Source of the DNA: Bog-159 sp963756605
Lineage (GTDB): Bacteria; Acidobacteriota; Terriglobia; Bryobacterales; Bryobacteraceae
Assembly (NCBI GenBank): GCA_963756605.1
Contig: CAVWOT010000022.1
Location: 310,001 to 374,000 of the forward strand
Reading direction: 5' to 3'
DNA: 64,000 nt
Of the stretch, positions 48,088 through 56,724 are shown one piece after another. The translations under genes and the position numbers were made by a program. The notes under the pieces were generated by a model. It was not told the DNA's origin. It saw nothing but the letters and a program-made list of their open reading frames with translations, and did no database searches. Positions within the stretch are counted from its first letter, which is position 1; every line of letters starts with the position of its first letter.

Positions 48088-49131
48088 ATGCGCACATTAA
48101 CTCTATTACCGCTGGCCTTGCTCTGGCTATCCGGCGCGATTGCCCAGACGCAGTCAGGCGAAACCTTCAAGACCGGTGTGACCGTGATCCAGGTTCCCGT
48201 GGTGGTCCGCGATCACGACGGCCAGGTGGTCAGTAATCTAGGTAGGGACGACTTTCAGCTTTTCGATAACGGAAAGCGGCAGGAGATCACCAGCTTCTCA
48301 GTGGAAGACCCGGGCGTGGTGGCACCCGACAGAAGACTGCCCGATGGAAACGCGAGTAAGGCGCAAACCGCGGCTGGAAATGGGATCGACATTCCCACGC
48401 GCTTCATCGCCTACGTGTTCGACGACCTCACCATTCGCGATTTCGGCGATCTGAAGCACATTCGCGACGCCGCCACCGCGCAACTGGGCGCATTGCGGCC
48501 CGGCGATCGCGCGGCCATTTTCACCACGTCTTGCGGGGTGAATCTCGATTTCACGAACGACCCGGTGAAATTGCAGGACGCGCTCTCACACCTGGAATTC
48601 CGTCCGCCTCCGGTGTGCCGCGTGTCGCGAGTCCAGGTACTCCAGGTGGAGATATTGAAAGCGGTGGTGAGCAAAATGTCCAGCCTGCCGGGACGGCGTG
48701 ACATTATTCTGGTCTCATCCGGGTTCTTTATAGGGCCGCAGCGGTCGTTTGAAGAGACGGATCTGATGGAAGGCGCTATACGTGCCAAAGTATCGATCAA
48801 CTCGGTAGATGCCGGGGAAGCGACTGACTACACGGGAGGCGACGCTGCCAGCGGCGTGAACAGCATCCAGCCGCCGCGCTACGATAATCCCGCGAACGCG
48901 ATCGTGCTAGAGGATCTGGCACACGGGACCGGCGGGAGGTATGTTACCGGCAACAATTTCGCCCTGAGCTTTCGCCAGCTATCCACTCCGGAGAGTCATT
49001 ATTTGCTGGGATTCGTTCCGGCGGCCAAGGCGGACGGCCGATTTCATCAATTGAAGGTCAAGCTGGAGAACGCGCACAAAATGACGGTCGAAGCCCGCAG
49101 CGGGTACTACGCCGGCTCACATGCCGAATAG
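48088..49131 (+). CDS. Secreted VWFA-related protein, single-domain form
   Basis: 347 residues with AGGAGGAAACAAGTC ribosome site. Signal peptide (MRTLTLLPLALLWLSGAIA), then VIQVPVVVRDHDGQVVSNLG and DFQLFDNGKRQEITSF, a VWFA-like domain (FVFDDLTIRDF...DFTNDP...RRDIILVSSGFF) and RSGYYA at the end. It corresponds to one unit of the gene just upstream, so tandem duplication of a gene and then of a domain is likely. Confidence 0.85.
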   Translation: MRTLTLLPLALLWLSGAIAQTQSGETFKTGVTVIQVPVVVRDHDGQVVSNLGRDDFQLFDNGKRQEITSFSVEDPGVVAPDRRLPDGNASKAQTAAGNGIDIPTRFIAYVFDDLTIRDFGDLKHIRDAATAQLGALRPGDRAAIFTTSCGVNLDFTNDPVKLQDALSHLEFRPPPVCRVSRVQVLQVEILKAVVSKMSSLPGRRDIILVSSGFFIGPQRSFEETDLMEGAIRAKVSINSVDAGEATDYTGGDAASGVNSIQPPRYDNPANAIVLEDLAHGTGGRYVTGNNFALSFRQLSTPESHYLLGFVPAAKADGRFHQLKVKLENAHKMTVEARSGYYAGSHAE

Positions 49132-49140
49132 TGGCGCGAG

Positions 49141-49325
49141 CTTTAGCTTGCTGCGGCGAACTTCAGTTCGCCGGGCGGCGGAAGCACGGGCCTAGCCAAA
49201 ATTGTGGGCTGGAGCCCAAACGGCGAACTGAAGTTCGCCGCTGCACGCTCTCTCCAGTAACCCACTCTGGAAGTCATTGAAAAGGCGGGACTGAAGTCCC
49301 GCTGCAGGCTCTCCAGAAACCCACT
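49141..49325. repeat. Palindrome-rich repeat array, left part (R3)
   Basis: Stem-loops CGGCGAACT-TC-AGTTCGCCG at 49154-49173 and CGGCGAACTGAAGTTCGCCG at 49221-49240, then one complete 59-bp unit A (49250-49308, containing GGCGGGACTGAAGTCCCGC). The next unit is cut by the IS110 element. Confidence 0.75.
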
Positions 49326-49332
49326 GCCGCGA

Positions 49333-50766
49333 CTACGTAGCTTCAGTGATTTGCAGGCCAAGTTCCGCAGCCTTCCTCTGCAGCATCCGTAACTGAATCT
49401 GTCGATACTTCTGTTCGTAGAATTCCTTGCCTTTGTCTACGTAAGCCTCCTTGAACTTCAGCATGCGGTATATGATCCGGCCCAACCTGTTGCCCGTCGC
49501 CTTTTTTGCCTTGGGCGTACCCAACTTGGTCCGCAGCCGCCGGTATTGCGATCCCAGGTAGCTGTCGCTGCGCAGCAAGCTGGTGGCGGCTTGTTGCAGT
49601 GCCAAGCCTACCCGATGGCGCTTTTTCTTCTTCTCCCGCCCCACCACTTTGCCTCCGCTGATCTTGTTGTTGGGTGCCAGATCCACGTACGACACGAATT
49701 GGGCTGCGGTTTCGAACCGGTCCATCTGGTCACCCAATTCCGACACCACCGTCTGCGCGGTCAGCACGTTGATGCCATCGATGGCCGTCAGATCCACCCC
49801 GGTCGCCCGGAATAGTTCGCTGCGCAGATCCAAGCACTTCGGTACGTTGCCACGCGGCCGCTTCTCCCGCGGGCAGGGCGGCAGGTTTTTCGGGTCGGCT
49901 TTGGATTCCATGGTTTGGTAGTGCGCTTCCAATTGCTGGTCGCATTCCCCGATCTTTTTCTGGAAGGTCTGGTAGGTCTCGCACTCCTGCCGCAGGATAA
50001 ACAGCAATTCCTTCCGCCAGTTGCCTTCCAGGCTCCGCATCACCTCCTCTTTACTGGCCTTCACCCCGGGGTCCCGCAACTGCGCCAATACCCGCACGTC
50101 GCGTTCCCCCTCCAGTATGGCGCCCAGGATAGCCTGCCCGGTGGCGCCACTGATATCGCTGATCACATTGGCTAACTGCACGTTCATTTGTGTCGGAGCT
50201 TTCTGCATACGTTGAATGCACCGCGCCGCATCCGCCACATGCTGCTGCCGCTGCCGCCCATACGCGCGCATCTGCAGGATCTCTTCCGCCGGCCGGAAGG
50301 AGTTGTGTAACAAGCCGTAGACGTGCAGCTGCAACAGCCATTGACATTCCTGGATGTCGCTCTTGCGCCCCGGCAGATTCTTAGTGTCCCGGGCGTTGAC
50401 CACAAATACCCGGATACCGCGCTCAGCCAGAATGTCAGCCAGGGGAATCCAGTACACTCCGGTCGATTGCATGGCCACCGTCTGGATGCCTAGCTTTTCC
50501 AGCCAGTCCGCCAGGGCCACCAGATCCGCGGTAAAACACCCGAACACTCGCACTGGCTCCGCGTCCAGGTGCGGCGGCACGGCCACCCAATGTTCGCTAT
50601 TGCCGACATCGATGCCGGCGGCCATGGGGTGCACCACCTCCAGTCCCAGCTTCCAATCTTGCGGCTTCAGCGGCACACGGTTCTTTGATTTCTTTTGCCG
50701 GGAACTTTTAAACTGGGAGGAAAAACGCGGGCTGGACTGCTTCGCGGTACTCTTCGTTTTGGCCAT
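49333..50766 (-). CDS. IS110-family transposase (DEDD)
   Basis: About 477 residues from ATG 50766 (GCAGGAGCC site). The N-terminal DEDD domain is visible: AAGIDVGNSEHW (Asp53), MQSTGVYWIPL, and NLPGRKSDIQECQWL. The C-terminal Transposase_20 region has GINVLTAQTVVSELGDQ and a Ser-bearing LLRSDSYLG segment. This recombinase works with an RNA guide (bridge RNA) encoded in the same element. Confidence 0.92.
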   Translation of the reverse strand: MAKTKSTAKQSSPRFSSQFKSSRQKKSKNRVPLKPQDWKLGLEVVHPMAAGIDVGNSEHWVAVPPHLDAEPVRVFGCFTADLVALADWLEKLGIQTVAMQSTGVYWIPLADILAERGIRVFVVNARDTKNLPGRKSDIQECQWLLQLHVYGLLHNSFRPAEEILQMRAYGRQRQQHVADAARCIQRMQKAPTQMNVQLANVISDISGATGQAILGAILEGERDVRVLAQLRDPGVKASKEEVMRSLEGNWRKELLFILRQECETYQTFQKKIGECDQQLEAHYQTMESKADPKNLPPCPREKRPRGNVPKCLDLRSELFRATGVDLTAIDGINVLTAQTVVSELGDQMDRFETAAQFVSYVDLAPNNKISGGKVVGREKKKKRHRVGLALQQAATSLLRSDSYLGSQYRRLRTKLGTPKAKKATGNRLGRIIYRMLKFKEAYVDKGKEFYEQKYRQIQLRMLQRKAAELGLQITEAT

Positions 50767-50985
50767 AGGCTCCTGCCTGGGTGTGGAATTCGGCGCACCT
50801 CGGCCCGGTCGCGAATGGTTTGAGAGTCTCTCCAACGGGGTCCTGCCGTAGATGGAAACCGACGGCACGCCGCCAAACAGCTGATCGCCCAATGACCGGA
50901 GCCATGCTGAAGCGCGGGCATAGTAACACCCAAAATGTAGTCGGCCTTAAACTGCCGAGCTGCGCCTTCTGGCATTATGCCGCAA
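50767..50985 (-). ncRNA. Candidate IS110 bridge RNA region
   Basis: 219 bases of non-coding sequence lie between the element end and the transposase start, on the side where IS110-group bridge RNAs are encoded. An internal 8-mer GGCCCGGT (50802-50809) matches the host sequence adjoining the insertion (50990-50997), as a target-guide loop should. Structure not computed. Confidence 0.4.
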
Positions 50986-51000
50986 CTCTGGCCCGGTTTC

Positions 51001-51348
51001 CGAGACTGCTGACGGCCCGCAGGGCCGCTGGTGCTCTCCAGTAACCCACTCTGGAAGTCATTGAAAAGGCGGGACTGAAGTCCCGCTGCAGGCTGAAGCC
51101 CGCGCCACGTCCCAGCGCACGGTTACCGAGACTGCTGACGGCCCGCAGGGCCGCTGGTGCTCTCCAGTAACCCGCTCTGGAAGTCATTGAAAAGGCGGGA
51201 CTGAAGTCCCGCTGCAGGCTCTCCAGTAACCCGCTCTGGAAGTCATTGAAAAGGCGGGACTGAAGTCCCGCTGCAGGCTGAAGCCCGCGCCACGTCCCAG
51301 CGCACGGTTACCGAGACTGCTGACGGCCCCGCAGGGCCGCTGGTGCTG
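51001..51348. repeat. Palindrome-rich repeat array, right part (R3)
   Basis: Three 59-bp unit A copies (51034-51092, 51160-51218, 51219-51277; hairpin GGCGGGACTGAAGTCCCGC) alternate with unit B copies (GACGGCCCGCAGGGCCGC and CACGTCCCAGCGCACGGTTA-type sequence) at about 51001-51033, 51091-51157 and 51280-51348. No gene is seen before 51402. Confidence 0.8.
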
Positions 51349-51401
51349 AAGCGTGCGCCACGGGTTCAATACTCGCGTCCGACAGTCGGGAGTTACAATG
51401 A

Positions 51402-51974
51402 GTGCGAATGCCCGCGTCGAAATCGCAGCTCGATGGATGGTGGAAACGCTTCGATCCGATACTCGTTCGAATTGATCGGCTGATCTCCGGTAAAGCCCCC
51501 GCGGATCCGCTGTACATCACCAACCGTAGCTGGCAGCAGAAGGCAAAAAACGCGGCGCTGGCCGGCGCGCCGGTGCTGCTGCTGATCATCGTGGTGGCCA
51601 TGGGCTCGACCGATCTATTCCGGTTCCGCAAGGTGAATCCCTACGAACACACCTTGCGTGAAGCCGCCGCGCGCCCGTCGTCTGAGCGCCTGCCTGAGCT
51701 CGTACTCCGCCCCGCGGACCTCGAGGTTGTGAATATCCGGATTGCCAAAGACTCCGGCTCGCCTTCGGTGACCGGCATTTTCCGCAACAACACCAACCAG
51801 AAGGTCGATTCCGCTGAGGTCACTTACTATCTGGCCGATACGGACGGCAGCTTGCTGGCCACCGAAACGGCAAACGTGGCCAACGTGCAACCGCACGGCA
51901 GTGTCGCGTTTCACGCCCCGCTGAAGACGGCCAACGCGGAGTTTGTGATCGTGGGCGACGTGCACCTGAACTGA
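51402..51974 (+). CDS. Hypothetical membrane-anchored protein with FxLYD-like domain
   Basis: 190 residues, GTG start with a GGGAG site; an ATG two codons later is possible. One TM helix near 50-70 (AALAGAPVLLLIIVVAMG), then an extracellular beta domain (VNIRIAKDSGSPSVTGIF...NQKVDSAEVTYYLADTDGS) similar to FxLYD/DUF3426-type modules. Function unknown. It is followed 17 bases later by a SpoU-type methylase. Confidence 0.65.
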   Translation: MRMPASKSQLDGWWKRFDPILVRIDRLISGKAPADPLYITNRSWQQKAKNAALAGAPVLLLIIVVAMGSTDLFRFRKVNPYEHTLREAAARPSSERLPELVLRPADLEVVNIRIAKDSGSPSVTGIFRNNTNQKVDSAEVTYYLADTDGSLLATETANVANVQPHGSVAFHAPLKTANAEFVIVGDVHLN

Positions 51975-51991
51975 ATCCGCTCCCGGCTGCC

Positions 51992-52519
51992 ATGGAGCGC
52001 ATTCCGTTTCAAGCTACCGAAGCCGCGGCCGCCTACGAGAATATCCGCACCTTGCCGGTCTCGATCCTGCTGGACAATGTGCGCAGCATGTACAACGTGG
52101 GCGCATTCTTTCGCACAGCGGACGCCGCCGCCGTGGAGAAGCTGTATCTCTGCGGGATCACCAGCTACCCGCCGCAGAAGGCCATCAGTAAGACGGCGCT
52201 GGGCGCCGAAGCGCGGGCGCCCTGGGAACATGCCTGGGATCCGTTGCCGATTGTGGAGGCGCTCGGTGCACGCAACTATGAAATTGCAGCCGTCGAGACC
52301 AGTGTGCATGCCGTAGATCTTTTCGATTGGAAGCCGCATTTCCCCGTTTGCCTGGTCTTCGGCCACGAGGTGGAAGGCATCCGGCCGGAGATCGCGGAGC
52401 GCTGCGATACGCACGTGCGTATCCCCATGCTGGGGCTCAAGCATTCATTGAATGTGGCTACCGCGGGAGGAGTGGTGATTTATGAGCTGCTGCGGAAATA
52501 CCGGGACTTGCAAGTGTAG
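51992..52519 (+). CDS. SpoU/TrmH-family RNA ribose methyltransferase
   Basis: 175 residues. All three SPOUT motifs are present: DNVRSMYNVGAFFRTADA (motif 1), LVFGHEVEGI (motif 2) and IPMLGLKHSLNVATAGGV (motif 3), which form the knotted SAM site. It lacks the N-terminal RNA-binding extension of full-size TrmH, as in the short RNA methylases. Target tRNA or rRNA position unknown. Confidence 0.9.
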   Translation: MERIPFQATEAAAAYENIRTLPVSILLDNVRSMYNVGAFFRTADAAAVEKLYLCGITSYPPQKAISKTALGAEARAPWEHAWDPLPIVEALGARNYEIAAVETSVHAVDLFDWKPHFPVCLVFGHEVEGIRPEIAERCDTHVRIPMLGLKHSLNVATAGGVVIYELLRKYRDLQV

Positions 52520-52526
52520 CTGCTGC

Positions 52527-52585
52527 CGTCCCGCCAGAATGGCGGGTCTGGAGACCCGCCGCAGGATTGGAGTCCTGCCCCACGA
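52527..52585. repeat. Palindromic intergenic repeat, family R2
   Basis: GGCGGGTCTGGAGACCCGCC and GCAGGATTGGAGTCCTGC hairpins between the methylase and the oxidoreductase genes. Confidence 0.7.
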
Positions 52586-52634
52586 CGCAATGCTATCCTG
52601 GTCATTAGCAAGCCATTCACCCGTAGGAGTTTCC

Positions 52635-53834
52635 ATGCAGTCCCGCCGTATCTTCATCGGCAAAGTAGCCACGGGCCTCGCCGGCGCTATCGCGGCGCCC
52701 AACGTGCTCGCGGCCAACGATCGTATCCGCCTGGGCATCATCGGGGCGGGCGACCGCGGCACGCACATCATGCGCGAGGCGCTGGCTTGTCCCAACACCG
52801 AATTTGCCGGCATCGCCGATATCTACACGCGCCGCCTGGAAGAAGCCCAGGCCATCGCGCCCGGCGCCAAGGCTTACCTCGATCACCGGCATCTGCTGGA
52901 AGATAAATCCATCGACGCGGTGCTCATCGCCACGCCGCAGCATCTGCATTGCGAGCATTTCGTGGACGCGCTCGAGGCCGGCAAACACGTCTACCAGGAA
53001 AAGACCATGGCGTTCAGCGTGGAACATGCCAAGCGCATGCGCGCCGCCTATCACAATGCCAGCAGGCGCACGGTGCAGATCGGCCATCAGGGATGTTCAT
53101 CCGGGCAGGTGCGCGATGCGGTCAGTTTTTTGAGGACGGGCAATCTGGGCAAGATCACGGCCATTCACGCGCACATGTACCGCAATACGCCGCATGGCAA
53201 ACCGCAATGGGCGCGTCCTGTTTTCCCCGACATGACCCCGGAAAACATTATCTGGAAATCGTTCCTGGGTGAAGCTCCCGCGCGCGAGTTCGACGCCAAC
53301 CGCTATGTGAACTGGCGGTTCTTCTGGGATTATTCGGGCGGCAACGTGTACGAAAACATGTGCCACCAGCTGGCCTTCTGGTACAAGGTGATGGGGCTCA
53401 GGATTCCGCACAAGGCCACCATGTCGGGCGGCCTGTATCTGTGGAAAGATGGCCGCGAAGTGCCGGATACCATGAACGTCACGCTGGAACATAACGAAGA
53501 GATTCTGTTTTCGTGGGATTCAAGCTTCGGGAACAACGAACTGGGCAGCAGCGAGGACGTGCTGGGGACCGACGGCACCATATCCAAGAGCCAGCAGATC
53601 CGCTACCTGCCGCAAAAGGTGAACCGCCCGGATGGGACGGAAATGCTGGGATCTTCGCGCACCGCGCCCAACGCGCACATGCAAAACTTCCTGGAGGCCA
53701 TCCGCTCGGGACAGGAGCCGAACTGCCCGTTCGAGTTGGGATTCCGCGTGGCCATCGCCTGCCGCATGGCGGTGGAAAGCTATCATCGCCAGCGCAGCGT
53801 ACGCTGGGACGCCGCCAAAGAGGAGATCGTCTAG
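52635..53834 (+). CDS. Gfo/Idh/MocA-family oxidoreductase, exported (Tat-like leader)
   Basis: 399 residues. SRRIFIGKVATGLAGAIAA looks like a twin-arginine-type leader; then the Rossmann GIIGAGDRG and the family EKTMAFSVEHAKRM helix are seen, with WDYSGGN further on. NAD(P)-dependent oxidoreductase on a sugar or polyol derivative. The ATG at 52635 has a TAGGAG site; the frame upstream is an R2 repeat and is not coding. Acyl-CoA dehydrogenase begins 18 bases after its stop. Confidence 0.87.
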   Translation: MQSRRIFIGKVATGLAGAIAAPNVLAANDRIRLGIIGAGDRGTHIMREALACPNTEFAGIADIYTRRLEEAQAIAPGAKAYLDHRHLLEDKSIDAVLIATPQHLHCEHFVDALEAGKHVYQEKTMAFSVEHAKRMRAAYHNASRRTVQIGHQGCSSGQVRDAVSFLRTGNLGKITAIHAHMYRNTPHGKPQWARPVFPDMTPENIIWKSFLGEAPAREFDANRYVNWRFFWDYSGGNVYENMCHQLAFWYKVMGLRIPHKATMSGGLYLWKDGREVPDTMNVTLEHNEEILFSWDSSFGNNELGSSEDVLGTDGTISKSQQIRYLPQKVNRPDGTEMLGSSRTAPNAHMQNFLEAIRSGQEPNCPFELGFRVAIACRMAVESYHRQRSVRWDAAKEEIV

Positions 53835-53852
53835 CCCGGCCGCTCCGACTCC

Positions 53853-54998
53853 ATGGATTTTGAATACACCCCCGAACAAGTCGAATTGCGCAAAGCCGTG
53901 CGCGAATTCGCGGAAGCGGAAATCGCGCCGCACGTCATGGAGTGGGACGAAGACCAGATCTTTCCCATGGAAGTGATTCGCAAGCTGGGAAAGCTGGGCT
54001 ACATGGGCGCCATCTTCCCCGAGGATCTGGGCGGCGCGGGGCTCGGCTATATCGAGTACAGCATCATCATCGAAGAACTGTCGCGCGTGGATGGCTCGGT
54101 AGGCATCATCGTGGCGGCCCACACTTCGCTGTGCAGCAACCATATATTTAAGATGGGCAGCGACGAGCAGCGCCGCCGCTACATTCCACAACTGGCATCG
54201 GGCGAATGGATCGGGTGCTGGTCGCTAACCGAGCCGGAGGCCGGTTCGGATGCGGCCGGCACGCGCACCTCGGCGCACCTCGAAAACCAATGCTGGGTGC
54301 TCGACGGCGCCAAGACTTTCACCACCAACGCGCATTACGCTAATGTCTGCGTGGCCATGGCGGTAACGGATCGCACCGCTGCGCAACACGGCATCTCGGC
54401 GTTTATTATCGATCAGGGCACCACAGGCTTTCGTCCCGGCAAGAAGGAGAACAAGCTGGGTCTGCGCGCCAGCGCCACCGGCGAGGTGATCTTCGAAAAC
54501 TGCCGCATCCCGCAAACGCAGTTGCTCGGCAAGCGCGGCGAAGGCTTCGTGGACAGCCTGAAGGTTCTGGATGGCGGACGCATTTCGATCGCGGCGTTGG
54601 CCATCGGAATGGCGCAGGGCGCCTACGATGCGGCATTGCGGTATTCGAAACTGCGCCGCCAGTTCAGCCGGCCGATCTCCGAGTTTCAGGCTATTCAGTA
54701 CAAGCTGGTGGATATGGCCACTTCCATCGACGCCTCGCGCCTGCTGAACTACCGCGCCGCCTGGATGCTCGATCATGGCAAGCGCGTGACCAAGGAATCC
54801 GCTATGGCCAAGCTGTTTGCTTCAGAAGCTGCCGTGCGCGTGGCTGATGAGGCGGTGCAAATTCACGGCGGCTACGGCTTCATCAAGGATTATCCGGTGG
54901 AGAAGTTCTACCGCGATGTGAAGCTGTGCACCATCGGGGAAGGCACCAGCGAAATCCAACGCCTGGTGATCGCGCGTCAACTGCTGAATACCCGATGA
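53853..54998 (+). CDS. Acyl-CoA dehydrogenase
   Basis: 381 residues, full length. FAD contacts CWSLTEPEAGSDA and TTNAHYANVCVAM, the ACAD signature VQIHGGYGFIKDYP, and GEGTSEIQRLVIARQLL at the end with the catalytic Glu. Introduces a C2-C3 double bond in short-chain acyl-CoAs. Its stop overlaps the start of the MeaB-like GTPase by 4 bases (ATGA), so the two are co-translated. Confidence 0.93.
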   Translation: MDFEYTPEQVELRKAVREFAEAEIAPHVMEWDEDQIFPMEVIRKLGKLGYMGAIFPEDLGGAGLGYIEYSIIIEELSRVDGSVGIIVAAHTSLCSNHIFKMGSDEQRRRYIPQLASGEWIGCWSLTEPEAGSDAAGTRTSAHLENQCWVLDGAKTFTTNAHYANVCVAMAVTDRTAAQHGISAFIIDQGTTGFRPGKKENKLGLRASATGEVIFENCRIPQTQLLGKRGEGFVDSLKVLDGGRISIAALAIGMAQGAYDAALRYSKLRRQFSRPISEFQAIQYKLVDMATSIDASRLLNYRAAWMLDHGKRVTKESAMAKLFASEAAVRVADEAVQIHGGYGFIKDYPVEKFYRDVKLCTIGEGTSEIQRLVIARQLLNTR

Positions 54999-55750
54999 CG
55001 GATTGGGCGCGCAGGATTGCGGAAGGCGATGCGCGCGCGTTGGCCCGCGCGGCCACCTGGATCGAGAACCGCGATCCGCGGGCACGCGAGATCGTGTGCG
55101 AGTTGCAGCCGCGCGCCGGACATGCAGCGATCGTAGGCGTCACCGGTTCTCCCGGCGCCGGCAAGAGCACGCTGGTCGATGCCATGGTGCGCGAGCTGCG
55201 CCGGCAGGGCCGCACCGCCGGCATTATCGCGGTCGACCCCACCAGCCGGCGCACCGGCGGCGCCATCCTGGGCGACCGCATCCGCATGCTCGACCATTAT
55301 GCCGATCCGGGCGTCTTCATCCGCTCCATGGCCACGCGTGGATCGTCCGGCGGACTGGCCGCGGCCACCGCCGATATGGCCGCTCTTCTGGATGCGGCGG
55401 GCAAAGATATCGTCATCATCGAAACGGTGGGAGTGGGACAGGATGAAGTCGAGATCGCCGGCGTCGTGCAAGTCACAGTAGTGGTGCTGGTGCCCGGCAT
55501 GGGCGACGATGTACAGGCCCTGAAAGCCGGCATCATGGAGATCGCGGATGTCTTCGTGATCAATAAATCCGACCAGCCCGGCGCCGAGCGCATGGAGCGC
55601 GAGATCCAGAGCATGCTGAGCCTGGCGCCAGATGGATACAGACCGCCCATCATTCGTACCATCGCGACGGATGGCACGGGCGTGCCCGACTTAGTGCGAG
55701 CCGTAAGTTCGGCGCGCCGCCCGATTGGCTCCAAGGAGGTCACAACTTGA
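54995..55750 (+). CDS. MeaB/ArgK-type P-loop GTPase, short form
   Basis: 251 residues. P-loop TGSPGAGKST (50-59), IIAVDPTSRRTGG, IRSMATRGSSGG (switch), IVIIETVGVGQDEVEI and INKSDQ (NKxD), so the G domain is complete. MeaB/ArgK proteins of about 330 residues protect methylmalonyl-CoA mutase; here the C-terminal dimerisation arm of about 70 residues is replaced by a short tail ending RPIGSKEVTT. No mutase gene is in the window. Its stop overlaps the MTA phosphorylase start codon TTG. Confidence 0.87.
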   Translation: MTDWARRIAEGDARALARAATWIENRDPRAREIVCELQPRAGHAAIVGVTGSPGAGKSTLVDAMVRELRRQGRTAGIIAVDPTSRRTGGAILGDRIRMLDHYADPGVFIRSMATRGSSGGLAAATADMAALLDAAGKDIVIIETVGVGQDEVEIAGVVQVTVVVLVPGMGDDVQALKAGIMEIADVFVINKSDQPGAERMEREIQSMLSLAPDGYRPPIIRTIATDGTGVPDLVRAVSSARRPIGSKEVTT

Positions 55751-56607
55751 AACTGGAAATAGGCATCATAGGTGGCAGTGGTCTCTATGCCATGCCCGGC
55801 TTCGAAGCGCAGGAGGAGGCGGTCGTGGAAACGCCCTTCGGTCCGCCGTCCGATAACCTGGTCACTGGCAAACTGGCCGGCCATGGCGTCGCGTTTCTCG
55901 CCCGGCATGGCCGCGGGCACCGTATTTCCCCCTCCGAACTTAACTTCCGCGCGAATATCTACGCCATGAAATCGCTGGGTGTGGAGCGTATCATTTCGTT
56001 GAGCGCGGTCGGCTCGCTGAAGGAGGAGCACAAGCCGCTGGATTTCGTGATCCCCGATCAGTTCGTGGACCGCACGCGCGGCCGTGCTTCCACGTTCTTC
56101 GGCGAAGGATTGGTAGCGCACATCGGCTTCTCCGACCCCATCTGCCCGCAGATGGCCGACGTGGTCAAGCAGGCCTGCGCGACCGCCGGCGTTACGGCCA
56201 AGCAGGGTGGCACTTATCTATGCATGGAGGGTCCAGCGTTCTCCACGCGCGCGGAATCGAACCTGTATCGCAGTTGGGGCATGGATGTCATCGGCATGAC
56301 CAACCTGCAAGAGGCCAAGCTGGCGCGCGAGGCCGAGATCTGTTACGTGACTGTCGCCATGGTTACCGATTACGATTGCTGGCATCCTGAGCATGACGCT
56401 GTTACCGTGACGGACATCGTTGCGAACCTGGTAAAGAACGCCGAGAATGCCTGCAAGGTGGTGGCGGCCGCGGTGGCGCACATGCCCGCGGAGCGAACCT
56501 GCAAGTGCGGATCGGCGTTGGCGCACGCCATCATTACGGATCGCAAAATGGTGCCTGAAGCGACGCGGCGCAAACTGGAGTTGATAGTTGGCAAGTACCT
56601 CGCATAG
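55747..56607 (+). CDS. mtnP: S-methyl-5'-thioadenosine phosphorylase
   Basis: 286 residues, TTG start with a perfect AAGGAGGT site that lies in the end of the GTPase gene. IGIIGGSGLY, FLARHGRGHRISPSELNF, LSAVGSLKEEH and CMEGPAFSTRAES identify the MTAP branch of purine nucleoside phosphorylases. Cleaves MTA to adenine and methylthioribose-1-phosphate in methionine salvage. A family R2 repeat follows. Confidence 0.93.
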   Translation: MKLEIGIIGGSGLYAMPGFEAQEEAVVETPFGPPSDNLVTGKLAGHGVAFLARHGRGHRISPSELNFRANIYAMKSLGVERIISLSAVGSLKEEHKPLDFVIPDQFVDRTRGRASTFFGEGLVAHIGFSDPICPQMADVVKQACATAGVTAKQGGTYLCMEGPAFSTRAESNLYRSWGMDVIGMTNLQEAKLAREAEICYVTVAMVTDYDCWHPEHDAVTVTDIVANLVKNAENACKVVAAAVAHMPAERTCKCGSALAHAIITDRKMVPEATRRKLELIVGKYLA

Positions 56608-56609
56608 TT

Positions 56610-56722
56610 CTGTGGGGCAGGACTCCAGTCCTGCGCGGGTCCTCCAGGACCCGCCCATCGCCTGCTGGGCACCCAGAGGCCGACGTGGACGTCGGCCGCA
56701 GGACTGGAGTCCTGCCCCACAA
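56610..56722. repeat. Palindromic intergenic repeat, family R2 (long copy)
   Basis: GGCAGGACTCCAGTCCTGC, GCGGGTCCTCCAGGACCCGC, GGCCGACGTGGACGTCGGCC and GCAGGACTGGAGTCCTGC follow one another between MTAP and the next gene; the outer hairpins are inverted copies of each other. Confidence 0.75.
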
Positions 56723-56724
56723 AA

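Larger units (their letters stand above)
49326..50985 (-). mobile_element. IS110-family insertion sequence inserted in the repeat array
   Basis: About 1.66 kb. Both outer edges abut CT dinucleotides (49324-49325 and 50986-50987) and carry GCCGC(G/A)A. Joining the flanks across the element restores CAGAAACCCA-CT-CTGGCCCGG, so the insertion site is in the R3 array. There are no inverted terminal repeats, as expected for the family. Exact ends are inferred, not proven. Confidence 0.65.
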
